Shown: positions 1 through 8,883, counted from the stretch's first letter. The stretch is DNA of 64,000 bases from Stagnimonas sp965279705 (GCA_965279705.1 OZ257257.1:3472001-3536000); one strand, 5' to 3'. Numbers and translations: made by a program. Notes: generated by a model from the letters alone, not told the origin.

Positions 1-170
1 CTGATAACGGGCAGCGTTGCGACAGGCGCATACACCTGACGCACCGCGGGCAACAGCTGCCTAAGATTGTTGATGATGAGTGAGGGCTTAGACACCTCTG
101 CGGTCGGCAGCGTCACAACATCCGCGGGAGGTTTGGGTTTGGCAAAGCGGTTGATCAGCTTTTGAAACAT
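1..170 (-). CDS. Partial hypothetical protein, N-terminal 56 residues
   Basis: An open frame on the minus strand starts with ATG at 170 and runs off the left edge of the window without a stop. The visible N-terminus begins MFQKLINRFAKPKPPADVV and is basic, then rich in Pro, Ala and Val. It has no membrane segment or motif that I recognise. It is divergent from the capsule export operon, so it may belong to the same polysaccharide locus, but only position suggests this. Too little is visible to name a family. Confidence 0.45.
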   Translation of the reverse strand, partial: MFQKLINRFAKPKPPADVVTLPTAEVSKPSLIINNLRQLLPAVRQVYAPVATLPVI

Positions 171-533
171 TTCTAATAAATTCCATCGCTAATTAGGGCA
201 ACTGGCAGACAGCAGGCTTTCACACTGGCAGGCGCGTTATGGCTTGCATGAAATGCGCTACCCAGATTGTAGTGGCTGTGAACTTCGGTGTGGCAATCAG
301 ACTTAGCCCACGTCACGCTTTACAAGTGAAACAGGGAGGCCATACCAAAATAGCCTTGTCGTTTGCGCATCTTCGGACACCAGTTTGGATACCATTACAG
401 CTCCAAAAATCCATGCTTTTCCCACTCAGTCTGCGAAGCGGTCGGGGCGCTGGATGAAATTCACACCCTTCAAGGCTTGAACGGCTTTCCGGCCAAAATT
501 CCCTTCTGTAGGCATAGAGCCAAGGCGATCATT
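171..533. other. Intergenic region upstream of the capsule operon
   Basis: About 360 bases lie between the divergent partial gene and the preferred start of the TPR-permease gene. The frame of the permease is open from 363, but the translation of 363-533 is rich in Cys, His and Phe and shows no TPR pattern, so I treat it as untranslated leader. The capsule operon promoter should lie here. I see no convincing -35/-10 pair, terminator or repeat. Confidence 0.4.
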
Positions 534-2555
534 TTGAACCCCACGAATAAACGGATCCAAGAGCTGAAACAGCTACTGGCGGAGTCGCCAGAGGATCGCG
601 CCACGCTGTCCGAATTGATCGGGGCGCTGGCGGATATGCGTCGCGCCTCTCAGGTGCTCGATCTGCTGCCCCAGCTCGAGCCATACACCATTCTAGATGT
701 TGAACTTTTGCGGCGGGTGGTCAGCATGCTGACCGCCGGCGCGCATCTGGAGAAGGGTCTGTCACTGGCCGAAAGTCTCATGGCCTTGTCTCCGGACGAT
801 ACCGACTTGCTCATGCAGCTCGGCTCTGACCTCATGGTGTCGAAGCGATTTTCGGCCGCAGCAGAGGTTCTGGGCAAAGTCATCGCACTTGAGCCCAGAA
901 ACTCGGTCGCCCTGCGATTCAGGAGTTCGGCTCTACTCCAGGCCGGACAAGCCGATTTGGCAATAGCCGATGCAGCGCGCTGCCTCGAGCTGGCACCCGA
1001 AAACTCTGAATTCAGAATTCATTTCGGCGGCCTGCTACTTCAGTCTAAGCAGTTCAAAGATGCCCAGCTAAATCTGGAAAAAGCGATCGAAATCGACCCT
1101 ACTAACGCACATGCTCACAATCTGTTGAGCAGCGTGTTCGTGTCTATGGGCCTGGTTGGCCGCGCGATCGATGAGGCAACTGCAGCGGTCAAACTGGAGC
1201 CCGCGCTGGTTTCTTCGCAGGTGCATTTGGGCAATCTGCTCACGATACATGGCCGCTATCGACAAGCTATCGATGTGCTGCGCTTGGCGCTCAGGGCAGA
1301 GCCGGAAAATCGCGTCGCGCGACGCGTGTTGAGCGGTACGCTGGCTGCCGCCGGCAATCTCTCCGAGGCCATTGATGAGGCCTTGGAACTTGTGAGGCTC
1401 TCCCCCGATACTCCCGAATATCAACTGCATGCCGGCGGCCTGATGGTGAGCGCCGAACGGATGGCAGAGGCGATCGAGTTTCTGCAAAGAGCCTGTGCGA
1501 TGGCGCCGACCGTCGGACATGGCTGGCGCACCCTCAGCGGAGCTGAAGTAGAGGTTGGACGTTTTGAGGATGCTGAAACACACGCCCTCAAAGCCATGGA
1601 ATGCGAGCCAGACAACGCGGACTACAAGGCGCATCTGAAAAGGGTGCGCGGCAAGCGAGACACCGATATCACGCAGGCCTTGAGTGTCGCAATCGCCGAT
1701 ATTCAATCGACGACGCAATATACGCCTCCGTTGAATGTTCCGCGCCGTCTGGATCATCACAAGTCACACCCAATGCTGGAAGCCTTCAGGACACAGCGGC
1801 GCGTCGTCATGGCACTGGTGCTGCGGGACATCCGCGCCTCTTATGCGGGGTCGCGCTTGGGTTACATCTGGGCATTGATTGAGCCAATGACCCATTTGCT
1901 CACCTTAGGCCTAGTATTCAAATTATTGAATCACAGCACGCCGCCTATTGGAGACAATTTATATCTATTCTATTTAACCGGGATTCTTCCGTTTTTGATG
2001 TTTATACATACGGTTTCGCACATGATGGATTCGATTCCGGGGAACCATAATTTATTACAGTTGCCGCTGATCAAGCCGATGGACTTATTGGTTTCGCAAA
2101 GCATGATGTCGTTGTGGCGCGAATCAACGGTTGTGATTATTTCTTTTTCCATTTTTTTCTGCCTTATTGGCGCCAAGGCTATTCCGACCGAACCTATAAG
2201 ATGTATTCAAGCGCTTTTCTGCGTCTGGTTTGCGGCAACAGGGTTTGGCGCACTAAGTGCAATGGTGGCATCGGCCTTTCCTACTTGGGAAAAGATTTGG
2301 CCTGTAATTACTCGACTTATGTATTTCGCGTCGGGTATTTTTTATATACCGCAGCATATGCCAGAATGGGTCCGTGATTATTTGATCTGGAATCCAGTGC
2401 TGCAGGGTATCGAGTGGTTTAGAAACGGATTCTTTAGAAATTATTCTCCACATTGGTTAGACACCTATTACGTCCTTGCCTTTGGGATAAGCTCTTTATT
2501 AATTGGCTTAGCATTGGAAAGAATCCAACATCGCCGCATGACCTACGAATTATGA
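534..2555 (+). CDS. TPR-domain/KpsM-type ABC-2 polysaccharide export permease fusion
   Basis: Predicted inner-membrane permease of a capsular polysaccharide ABC exporter with a long N-terminal tetratricopeptide region. Roughly residues 10-400 are successive 34-residue TPR-like units (recurrent A-x-x-x-L-x-P and N-A-x-A-x-x-x-L patterns). The last 260 residues match the KpsM/ABC-2 family: an R-x-I-R-A-S-Y-A-G-S-R-L-G-Y-x-W entry helix followed by about six hydrophobic segments. The frame is open from 363; I prefer the TTG at 534 because AAGG lies 8 bases upstream and the residues before it do not look like protein. Usual KpsM proteins are about 260 residues, so this one of about 673 is a fusion. 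The stop overlaps the kpsT start as ATGA, so the two are translationally coupled. Bases 1900-2550 are clearly more AT-rich than the surroundings, which hints at transfer. Confidence 0.82.
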   Translation: MNPTNKRIQELKQLLAESPEDRATLSELIGALADMRRASQVLDLLPQLEPYTILDVELLRRVVSMLTAGAHLEKGLSLAESLMALSPDDTDLLMQLGSDLMVSKRFSAAAEVLGKVIALEPRNSVALRFRSSALLQAGQADLAIADAARCLELAPENSEFRIHFGGLLLQSKQFKDAQLNLEKAIEIDPTNAHAHNLLSSVFVSMGLVGRAIDEATAAVKLEPALVSSQVHLGNLLTIHGRYRQAIDVLRLALRAEPENRVARRVLSGTLAAAGNLSEAIDEALELVRLSPDTPEYQLHAGGLMVSAERMAEAIEFLQRACAMAPTVGHGWRTLSGAEVEVGRFEDAETHALKAMECEPDNADYKAHLKRVRGKRDTDITQALSVAIADIQSTTQYTPPLNVPRRLDHHKSHPMLEAFRTQRRVVMALVLRDIRASYAGSRLGYIWALIEPMTHLLTLGLVFKLLNHSTPPIGDNLYLFYLTGILPFLMFIHTVSHMMDSIPGNHNLLQLPLIKPMDLLVSQSMMSLWRESTVVIISFSIFFCLIGAKAIPTEPIRCIQALFCVWFAATGFGALSAMVASAFPTWEKIWPVITRLMYFASGIFYIPQHMPEWVRDYLIWNPVLQGIEWFRNGFFRNYSPHWLDTYYVLAFGISSLLIGLALERIQHRRMTYEL

Positions 2556-3202
2556 TCACGCTGCAGAATGTCACTAAATCCTACCCTGCCGGGGATGGGC
2601 GAAAAGTGGTTCTCGATAATGTATCGGCTGTATTCCCTGATGGTACAAATATAGGGATTTTAGGCCGCAACGGCTCTGGCAAATCGACGATGATCCGGCT
2701 GCTTTCAGGCGCGGAGCTACCGAATAAAGGTCATATCAAGCGTCAAGGGCGCGTGTCCTTTCCCATGGGATTTGGCGGTACGTTTGCTCACCGGCTTTCG
2801 GCGCGCGAGAACATCGTGTTTCTGGCCCGCGTTTATGGCATGCCTATTCATCAGAGTGTGGAGTTCGTGCAAGATTTTGCCGAAATCGGCCACTACTTCG
2901 ATATGCCGATGCACACATATTCTTCTGGCATGCGCGCGCGGCTGATGTTTGCGGCAAGCCTCGCGATCGATTTTGATTTTTACCTGATCGACGAAATCAC
3001 AGAGGTCGGCGACAGCCGCTTTCGTGAAAAAGCGGTCATGGCCTTTCGCGAACGCATTCGCAAATCGAGCATCATTCTTGTATCGCACAACTACCACACG
3101 ATGCGGGACATCTGCCAAGTCGGTGCCATTCTTGGCAATGGGCGACTCGATTTTTACCGGAGCCTCGAAGAGGCCATCACCGTTTATGAGACGATGCCGT
3201 AA
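2552..3202 (+). CDS. kpsT: KpsT-type polysaccharide export ATPase
   Basis: ABC transporter ATPase of 216 residues, predicted to energise export of a capsular polysaccharide with the upstream permease. Walker A is at residues 38-46 (GRNGSGKST), the signature is degenerate as in KpsT (YSSGMRARL), and Walker B is FYLIDE, followed by a switch His in LVSHN. Length and motifs match the KpsT/BexA/CtrD group. The start is the ATG at 2552, which overlaps the upstream stop in an ATGA; the frame is open further upstream only because it runs under the permease gene. The stop overlaps the next ATG (TAATG at 3200), so permease, ATPase and KpsE-like protein form one operon. Confidence 0.9.
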   Translation: MITLQNVTKSYPAGDGRKVVLDNVSAVFPDGTNIGILGRNGSGKSTMIRLLSGAELPNKGHIKRQGRVSFPMGFGGTFAHRLSARENIVFLARVYGMPIHQSVEFVQDFAEIGHYFDMPMHTYSSGMRARLMFAASLAIDFDFYLIDEITEVGDSRFREKAVMAFRERIRKSSIILVSHNYHTMRDICQVGAILGNGRLDFYRSLEEAITVYETMP

Positions 3203-4482
3203 TGAGCGCCGCCCCAATCAAGACTAAAAAAGTGCCGAAAGAAATTGCTGCGCGCAAAGAGAGTAAGGAGCAGGATCAAAGCCCTGTCGAAAGTCATTTT
3301 GGCGGTCCGATTACTCGCAAGGTCCAGGTCGTCAAGGACTGGACCTGGAAAGCTCTCGCCGATGCCGAGGAGCCGGATCGCCTGCATTGGGGTCGAGTGA
3401 TGTTCGTGCTGATCTGCCTGCTGCCGACACTGGCAGCGGGCATCTATTACGGCTTCTTCGCTGCCGACCAGTATGAAGTTGAGATGCGCTTCAACGTGGT
3501 GCCGCTGGATAAATCCCTGCGTGACGCCAGTTCGATGCTGGATGGTGGTGGCGGCAAATCGGCGGCCTCGGCCTTTGCGTTGAACTCCTTCGTGGTGACG
3601 CAATACATCGCCAGCCGCTCGATGGTCGATCAGATCAGCAAGGAGATCGACCTCCGCAAGATGTTCTCGACGGAAAAGGCAGACGTCATCGAGCGGCTCG
3701 ACCCCGAAGTATCAGTCGAAAAACTCGTGAAGTACTGGCGCAAAAAGGTCGACGCCTATTTCGAACTGACCAATGGCTCCGTGATCGTGACTGTGCAGGC
3801 GTTCACGCCGGAGGATGCGCTGCTGCTGTCGCAGACCATCCTGAAACTGTCGGAACAAGCGGTCAACGAGCTTTCGGCGCGCGCGCGCGCGCAGGTCATG
3901 GGCTTTGCCGAGGCGCAAGTCACCAAGGCTGGCAACCACTTGCTGGAAGAGCAGAAGCAGCTGCTCGCCTTCCGCCAGAAAGAGAAAGTGTTCGACCCGG
4001 TGCAGGATGCCAGTGCAAACACTTCTTCGGTCGCCAGCCTGCGCCAGGGTTTGGCGCAGATGAAGGGCGAGGCTGCCGCACTCTCCAAGTACATGAGCGA
4101 AGCCTCGCCAAACCTCGAGCTGTTGCGGGCAAAGATCAAGGCGTCGGAAGATCAGCTGCGGAGCGTTCAAGCGTCATTGCCCACCACCGGTGGCAGCAAC
4201 AGCGGTGGCTCCGCTGCCACGATGTCGACCTACGAAACCTTGAAAGGCCAAGTGGCCATTGCGCAGACGGCGTACCAGACCGCGCTCGCGTCATTGGTTT
4301 CTGCCAGCCGGTCAGCTGATGGCGAAACGATTTATCTCTCGACTTTCATCCCACCCTCCCTGCCCATCGAGTCCACCAAGCCGAAACGCTTAAAAATCGT
4401 TTTCCTGATGTTCATCTCGACCTTCGCGTTCTGGGCCATCGGCACACTGATCGCCTATTCGATCGGCGACCACAAGTCATAA
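3202..4482 (+). CDS. kpsE: KpsE/CtrB-type capsule export inner-membrane protein
   Basis: Polysaccharide co-polymerase/periplasmic adaptor of 426 residues, expected to link the KpsMT transporter to the outer-membrane exporter. The N-terminus (about 60 residues) is charged and cytoplasmic. One membrane helix spans about residues 66-88 and a second about 398-420. Between them is a large periplasmic domain with a probable coiled coil around residues 225-310, rich in Ala, Gln, Glu and Lys. The Pro-rich approach to the last helix (IPPSLPIESTKPKR) is typical of this family. It is translationally coupled to kpsT. No outer-membrane KpsD-type gene is visible downstream, where the acyltransferase pseudogene and IS follow, so the rest of the locus may lie left of the window. 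Confidence 0.87.
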   Translation: MSAAPIKTKKVPKEIAARKESKEQDQSPVESHFGGPITRKVQVVKDWTWKALADAEEPDRLHWGRVMFVLICLLPTLAAGIYYGFFAADQYEVEMRFNVVPLDKSLRDASSMLDGGGGKSAASAFALNSFVVTQYIASRSMVDQISKEIDLRKMFSTEKADVIERLDPEVSVEKLVKYWRKKVDAYFELTNGSVIVTVQAFTPEDALLLSQTILKLSEQAVNELSARARAQVMGFAEAQVTKAGNHLLEEQKQLLAFRQKEKVFDPVQDASANTSSVASLRQGLAQMKGEAAALSKYMSEASPNLELLRAKIKASEDQLRSVQASLPTTGGSNSGGSAATMSTYETLKGQVAIAQTAYQTALASLVSASRSADGETIYLSTFIPPSLPIESTKPKRLKIVFLMFISTFAFWAIGTLIAYSIGDHKS

Positions 4483-4715
4483 CCCCTTCTTGCGAGGGCC
4501 TGCCGCTCGCTGCCGGCCTCCAAGACAACGAATTCTCTGCAGACCGAGCGATGGCGGAAAATTTTTCAGTAGAGAAAGACAATGACTTTGCAGCCTTGGG
4601 GAAGGGGCCAGCATCAACCGCTTCGATATCAAGATTGCCGGCAGCAACAACAAGTTGATCATCGGCAAAACTGCCAGCTGCGCGGGCAGATCTTGATCAA
4701 GGGCAATGGCCAGAC

Positions 4716-4741
4716 TGAATCGCCCCGGCATTTGTAGACAC
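4716..4741 (+). repeat. IS3 left terminal inverted repeat
   Basis: 26-bp left end of the element. Compared with the reverse complement of the right end it matches at the first 12 bases (TGAATCGCCCCG) and in the last nine (TGTAGACAC), with three or four differences between. Confidence 0.9.
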
Positions 4742-4778
4742 CTCGAAGCCATAGTTTTGGCCTGACGAGGAGATGTGT

Positions 4779-5057
4779 ATGAGCAGCAAGCGATACCCCG
4801 AAGAGTTTCGGATTGAGGCGGTGAAGCAGGTCACCGATCGTGGACGTCCTGTGGCTGAGGTTGCCCAGGCGTTGGGCGTGAGCATCGACAGTTTGTATGG
4901 CTGGCTGAAGCGGTATCAGGTATCGGAGCCAGCCCGCTCTGCTCAGGTTGGACAAGACACCGAGCTGCGTCGATTGAAGGCTGAGCTGCGTCGCGTCACG
5001 GAGGAGCGCGACATCTTAAAAAAGGCCGCCGCGTACTTTGCCAAGCTGTCCGGGTGA
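4779..5057 (+). CDS. IS3-family transposase OrfA
   Basis: Small 92-residue DNA-binding subunit of the IS3 transposase. It starts MSSKRYPEEFRIEAVKQV, the usual OrfA opening, and contains the helix-turn-helix region VAEVAQALGVSIDSLYGWLK. A charged heptad-like tail (TELRRLKAELRRVTEERDILKKA) serves as the leucine zipper. A second in-frame ATG lies two codons upstream; I chose 4779 because family members begin at that residue. The C-terminal codons include the slippery run used for the -1 frameshift into orfB, which overlaps by four bases. Confidence 0.93.
   Translation: MSSKRYPEEFRIEAVKQVTDRGRPVAEVAQALGVSIDSLYGWLKRYQVSEPARSAQVGQDTELRRLKAELRRVTEERDILKKAAAYFAKLSG
5018..5024 (+). promoter_or_regulatory. 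Programmed -1 frameshift slippery site A6G
   Basis: The heptamer AAAAAAG is read TTA AAA AAG in the orfA frame, the canonical A-AAA-AAG arrangement. After slipping back one base the ribosome reads on into the orfB frame without a stop, giving the OrfAB transposase. Confidence 0.85.
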
Positions 5058-5924
5058 AGTACGCGTTTATGAGCGAGCACTTGCGGGAGTTTCGCTTGCT
5101 GTCGATGTGCAAGGCGCTGAAGGTGCATCGCAGCCGCTACTACGCTTGGAAGCGCAGCCCGCAAAGCCTGCGTGCTAAGTCCGACCAGAAGCTCTTGGGG
5201 CCGATCAAGCAGGCCCGGCTGGAGAGCGTGCTGCGTCTATGGCTACCGCAAGATTCACGACGATCTGCGTGCCTTGGGCGAGACCTGCGGAAAGCACCGT
5301 GTCGCCCGCCTGATGCGGATCGAAGGGCTGCAGGCTCAGGTGGGCTATGGCCGTCGTCCCCGTATTGCCGGTGGCAAACCTGCGCAGGTCGCCCCCCATC
5401 ATCTGGAGCAGCGGTTTGAGGTGGCACTGCCGAATGCCCAGTGGGTGACGGATATCACCTACATCCGCACCCACGAGGGCTGGCTGTATCTGGCCGTGGT
5501 GCTCGATCTGTATTCGCGTCAGATCGTCGGCTGGTCGATGCAGGGCCGAATGCACACGGAGCTGGTGCTGGACGCACTGCTGATGGCGATCTGGCGCAGA
5601 AAGCCTCCGGCCGGCTTGGTGCTGCATTCGGACCAGGGCAGTCAATTCACCGGCTATGAATGGCAGAGCTTTCTCAAAGGTCACGGCATGGTGTGCAGCA
5701 TGAGTCGGCGCGGTAACTGCTACGACAACGCGGTGGCTGAGAGCTTCTTCCAGCTGCTGAAGCGCGAGCGGGTGAAGCGAAAAACCTATGCCACTAGAGA
5801 CGATGCTAGGTCAGATGTCTTCGACTACATCGAGCTCTTCTACAACCCCAAACGCCGACATGGACACAACGGCGGGCTGTCTCCGATACAGTTTGAACAA
5901 CAGCAACTTTCCCACGGCTCTTGA
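5054..5924 (+). pseudogene. IS3-family transposase OrfB, frameshifted
   Basis: Catalytic integrase-core frame of the IS3 element. The first part (5054-5228) reads LLGPIKQARLES and the second (5230-5924) reads VYGYRKIHDDLRALGE onward; one extra base, best placed at T5229, separates them. In the second part the DDE residues are present: D in WVTDITYIRTHEG, D in LVLHSDQGSQF, and E in NCYDNAVAESFF, followed by the usual YNPKRRH. Apart from the extra base the frame would be normal length (about 289 residues). If the base is real, no full transposase is made; if it is an assembly error, the element is intact. Confidence 0.87.
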
Positions 5925-5950
5925 GTGTCTACAGAAGACGGGGCGATTCA
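5925..5950 (-). repeat. IS3 right terminal inverted repeat
   Basis: 26-bp right end, starting directly after the orfB stop and ending at 5950. The adjacent GAC repeats the three bases left of the element. Confidence 0.9.
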
Positions 5951-6390
5951 GACCGTGTCGATTGGCGATCACACGACCTTTGCCGATGTTTATCTGCTCT
6001 GCGCTGAAGGCTGCAATATCCATATCGGAAAATGGTGCATGTTCTCGCGCAAGATCGATGTGCGGGTGACCGATGCGCACCCTCTAATTGAGGTCAGCAC
6101 AGGCAATCGCGTCAAAGTGCCGAGACCCATCGATATCGGTGACAATTTCTGGGTCAGTCTCGGCGTGATCATTAACAAGGGCGTGACGATTGCCGATGAC
6201 AACATCATCGGCGCCGGCGCGTTCGTCAACAAGAGCTTCACCGAATGGCAGACCGTTATCGCGGGTCTGCCTGCGGAAGCGGTCAAGCGCGATCTTACAT
6301 GGAACCGCTTGCGCCGTAGTCACTGGACAGAAGAAGAAATGAACGCGTGGAAGCAGGCCGAGTAGCCACCCTGCAGCGATGACAGCCAAT

Positions 6391-6416
6391 AAAAAGCCGG
6401 GCACTGCCCGGCTTTT
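6391..6416. terminator. Bidirectional intrinsic terminator
   Basis: AAAAAGCCGGGCA and TGCCCGGCTTTTT form a perfect 12-13 bp stem with a minimal loop and a T run on either strand. It ends both the capsule/acyltransferase transcript from the left and the peptidoglycan-binding gene from the right. Confidence 0.92.
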
Positions 6417-6432
6417 TATTGCTGCAAGGCAA

Positions 6433-7398
6433 TCAGCCCTTCGTGCGCACACCCAGCCTGTCGAGCGTATCCATCGTCAAGCCGCCGGTGGCGAGATTGT
6501 TGGCCTGCTGAAAGGCGTGGATCGCCGCAGAAGTTTCCTGCCCGATCACCCCATCCATTTTGCCGGGGTTGAAGCCCTTGGCGAGCAGCGCACGCTGGAT
6601 GTCCAGCACGATGCCGGGCGTGGTGTTGGTTTCGCAGAGAATGCTTTTCCACTCCGCCTTGCCTTCGCTCACCAGAATCTGGCTGGTCACCGTCTGGTAT
6701 TCGGCGGGGATCGGGATGCGCTTTTCTTCGGCGGGCGCAACCATTTTCACCGAGCGGACCACTTTGTATTCAGCAGGCGTTTCCACCTCGCGTACTTCGG
6801 AGGGTTTGACCAGTTCCTGCCGCAGCACGGTGCCGTATTCGGCAGGCACCGGAATACGCTTGACCTCGGCCGGGCTCACGACCACACGCTTTTTCACCGT
6901 GCGGTATTCAGCAGGCACGGTGACCAGGCAGATGATTTCGCCAGTGAGGCCGTCGACTTTCTCGATCGGGCCGCGACCTTTCTTCCAAGTCGTCGTGGCA
7001 GGTTTGATGAGCTGGGTGTCTTCCACCTCGCGGTAGACGGCGGGCGTTTGCTCGATGCGCTCAGAGGCGCCTTTGACGACCACCGATTCTTCCACCGTCT
7101 TGTAGACGGGCGGAATGATGTCGACGATTTTCTTGCCTGCCGGCTTGACCATCACCTTCTCTTCCACCGTTTCATATCGAGCGGGAATGATCTCGATGCG
7201 CTCGGTCTCGGCCTTGGCCAGCATCTGTTCGCTGCGGGCCTCGAACTTGGGCGGATTGACCACACGGGCGTAGCACTCGCCGGGCTGCGCGGTGACAGGA
7301 AAATTATCCGGGGTTGCTGTTCCTGCCGTGTCGGCCGCAGCAGCAGCACTCAGCAAGGCAGCAGCGACGGCAAATGCGGTGAGACGGAGTTTCAACAT
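6433..7398 (-). CDS. Secreted repeat protein with peptidoglycan-binding domain
   Basis: Exported 321-residue protein. A Sec signal peptide covers about residues 1-22 (LTAFAVAAALLSAAAAAD). The middle, about residues 60-255, consists of about seven repeats of roughly 26 residues with the pattern [IVT]-P-[AP]-x-Y-x-x-V followed by V-K/S-P-A, each a probable short beta unit. The C-terminus (about 265-321) is a PG_binding_1-type three-helix domain (LDIQRALLAKGFNPGKMDG, then AIHAFQQANNL). It probably anchors to peptidoglycan, with the repeats extending toward or linking to another envelope component; the function of the repeats is unknown to me. It is transcribed alone, converging on the terminator at 6391. 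Confidence 0.8.
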   Translation of the reverse strand: MLKLRLTAFAVAAALLSAAAAADTAGTATPDNFPVTAQPGECYARVVNPPKFEARSEQMLAKAETERIEIIPARYETVEEKVMVKPAGKKIVDIIPPVYKTVEESVVVKGASERIEQTPAVYREVEDTQLIKPATTTWKKGRGPIEKVDGLTGEIICLVTVPAEYRTVKKRVVVSPAEVKRIPVPAEYGTVLRQELVKPSEVREVETPAEYKVVRSVKMVAPAEEKRIPIPAEYQTVTSQILVSEGKAEWKSILCETNTTPGIVLDIQRALLAKGFNPGKMDGVIGQETSAAIHAFQQANNLATGGLTMDTLDRLGVRTKG

Positions 7399-7548
7399 TA
7401 GGACAAATCCCTGACAAGACGATCTTGGGTCGGCCCTCCTCTAGAGGATTTTTCGCCGTAACGAAGCAAGCCGACTGCTGTGTGGTTTGGAGTGTAACGT
7501 TGGGTATTCGACAATTCACCCAGACTTTATTGCCCATTGGAGAAGCGC

Positions 7549-8883
7549 TTGGCTGCATCCCCCCGTCGTGATCGCCGCCGCGAAATCTGGGCGCTGTCGC
7601 TGCCGATCATCGGTGGCATGACCTCGCAGAACGTGCTCAACCTCGTCGATACCGCGATGGTCGGCCAGCTCGGCCCGGCAGCACTGGCGGGTGTGGGACT
7701 TTCGAGCTTCGTCAACTTTGTCGCAATGGCCGCCGTCACCGGTTTGTCGGTGGCGGTGCAGGCCATCGCCGCGCGGCGCGTGGGCGAGGGCCGCCTGAGT
7801 GAATCCGCCATCCCGCTCAACGGCGGCCTGTTGCTGTCGCTGCTGATCGGCGTGCCGATTTCGGTGCTGCTGATCCTCATCGCGCCCTGGTTGTTCGCAC
7901 AGCTCAATCCCGATCCTGAAGTGGCTGCGCAGGGCGTGCCGTACTTGCAGATGCGTCTGCTCTCGGTGTTTGCACTCGGCATGAACTTCAGTTTCCGCGG
8001 CTACTGGAGCGCGGTGAAGCGCGCCCACCTCTACATGGGTACGTTGATCTGGATGCACACGCTCAACATCGCGCTCAACTACTGCCTGATCTTCGGCAAG
8101 CTCGGCCTGCCGGCGATGGGCTCGATGGGCGCGGGTCTGGGCACCACTATCTCGCTGTGCGTCGGCACCGCCACTTACTTCTGGCTGGCCCAGAAGCACG
8201 CCAGTGGGTCAGGGTTTTTGCAGCGTCGTCCCTCGCGTGCGGAGCTCAAAGCCCAGCTGAAACTCGGTGTGCCCGCCATGGCGCAACAGCTGCTGTTTGC
8301 GGCAGGATTCGTGATGCTGTTCTGGATCGTGGGCCAGATCGGCACCGCCGAACTCGCCGCCGCCAACGTGCTGGTCAACATCACGCTGGTCACCGTGCTG
8401 CCTGGCATGGGTTTCGGCCTGGCCGCCGCCACGCTTGCGGCGCAGGCTTTGGGCCGCAAGGATGCCGACGACGCCTATCGCTGGATGTGGGATGTGTTCC
8501 GCCAGAGCGTCTACCTGCTCACGCCGTTCGCGCTCGCCTTCATCTTCGTGCCGAGTTTCATTCTCGCGCCGTTCCTGAAGACACCCGAGCTAGTCGCGCT
8601 CGCCAAGCTGCCGCTGCAGTTGATCGGCATCACCGTCATCGGCGATGCGCTGGGCATGATCCTGATGAACACCCTGCTCGGTGTCGGTGCCACCCGCACG
8701 GTGCTGATGGTGGCGGTGGGCATGCAGTGGGTGCTGTTCCTGCCGCTCGCCTACCTGCTGGGGCGGGTGTGGGGCTTGGGCTTGAATGCGGTGTGGCTGG
8801 CGATGATTGCCTATCGCGGCATCCAGGCCGGCATCTTCGTCGCGATTTGGCGAAAGCGTGGCTGGCAGCGCATCACGCTGTAG
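7549..8883 (+). CDS. MATE-family multidrug/cation antiporter
   Basis: Inner-membrane exporter of about 444 residues with roughly twelve hydrophobic helices in two halves. It shows the family opening IWALSLPIIGGMTSQNVLNLVDTAMVGQLG and the matching LGVPAMAQQLLFAAGFVMLFWIVGQIG in the second half, which marks it as NorM-like. The frame is open from a TTG at 7537, but GGAG at 7539-7542 lies at good spacing from the TTG at 7549, so I choose the latter; both starts are non-ATG. The gene stands alone between divergent and downstream lipoprotein genes. Substrate cannot be told from the sequence. Confidence 0.88.
   Translation: MAASPRRDRRREIWALSLPIIGGMTSQNVLNLVDTAMVGQLGPAALAGVGLSSFVNFVAMAAVTGLSVAVQAIAARRVGEGRLSESAIPLNGGLLLSLLIGVPISVLLILIAPWLFAQLNPDPEVAAQGVPYLQMRLLSVFALGMNFSFRGYWSAVKRAHLYMGTLIWMHTLNIALNYCLIFGKLGLPAMGSMGAGLGTTISLCVGTATYFWLAQKHASGSGFLQRRPSRAELKAQLKLGVPAMAQQLLFAAGFVMLFWIVGQIGTAELAAANVLVNITLVTVLPGMGFGLAAATLAAQALGRKDADDAYRWMWDVFRQSVYLLTPFALAFIFVPSFILAPFLKTPELVALAKLPLQLIGITVIGDALGMILMNTLLGVGATRTVLMVAVGMQWVLFLPLAYLLGRVWGLGLNAVWLAMIAYRGIQAGIFVAIWRKRGWQRITL

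Larger units (their letters stand above)
4716..5950 (+). mobile_element. IS3-family insertion sequence, 1235 bp
   Basis: A complete insertion sequence with 26-bp imperfect terminal inverted repeats beginning TGAATCGCCCCG at 4716 and ending at 5950. A 3-bp target duplication GAC flanks it (4713-4715 and 5951-5953). It encodes the usual two overlapping frames, orfA (helix-turn-helix plus leucine-zipper-like region) and orfB (DDE integrase core), with a slippery A6G between them. The 3-bp duplication and ends starting TG and finishing CA agree with IS3-family rules. It sits inside the acyltransferase gene in the same orientation. One extra base in orfB suggests that this copy is inactive, or that the base is a sequence error. 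Confidence 0.95.
4551..6365 (+). pseudogene. Left-handed beta-helix acyltransferase, broken by IS3 and two frameshifts
   Basis: Remains of a gene for a hexapeptide-repeat O-acyltransferase, probably one that decorates the capsule. The 5' part starts at ATG 4551 and reads toward DFAALGKG. It must lose one base near 4604-4608 to continue as FDIKIAGSNNKLIIGKTA, and one near 4684-4687 to continue as ILIKGNGQT. The IS then interrupts it at 4715. After removal of the element and one copy of the GAC duplication, the frame resumes exactly as VSIGDHTTF at 5955 and runs to 6365 through typical repeats (IHIGKWCMFS, IDIGDNFWVSLG, IIGAGAFVNKSF). The reconstructed protein would be about 210 residues. Both lost bases lie in G/C runs, so sequencing error cannot be excluded for them; the insertion is unambiguous. 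Confidence 0.85.

Noticed and set aside
6379..7401. 340-codon plus-strand frame across the peptidoglycan-binding gene
   Set aside because: It is antisense to a gene with signal peptide, repeats and a known domain, is rich in Arg, His and Asp, and begins inside the terminator. A GC-rich shadow.
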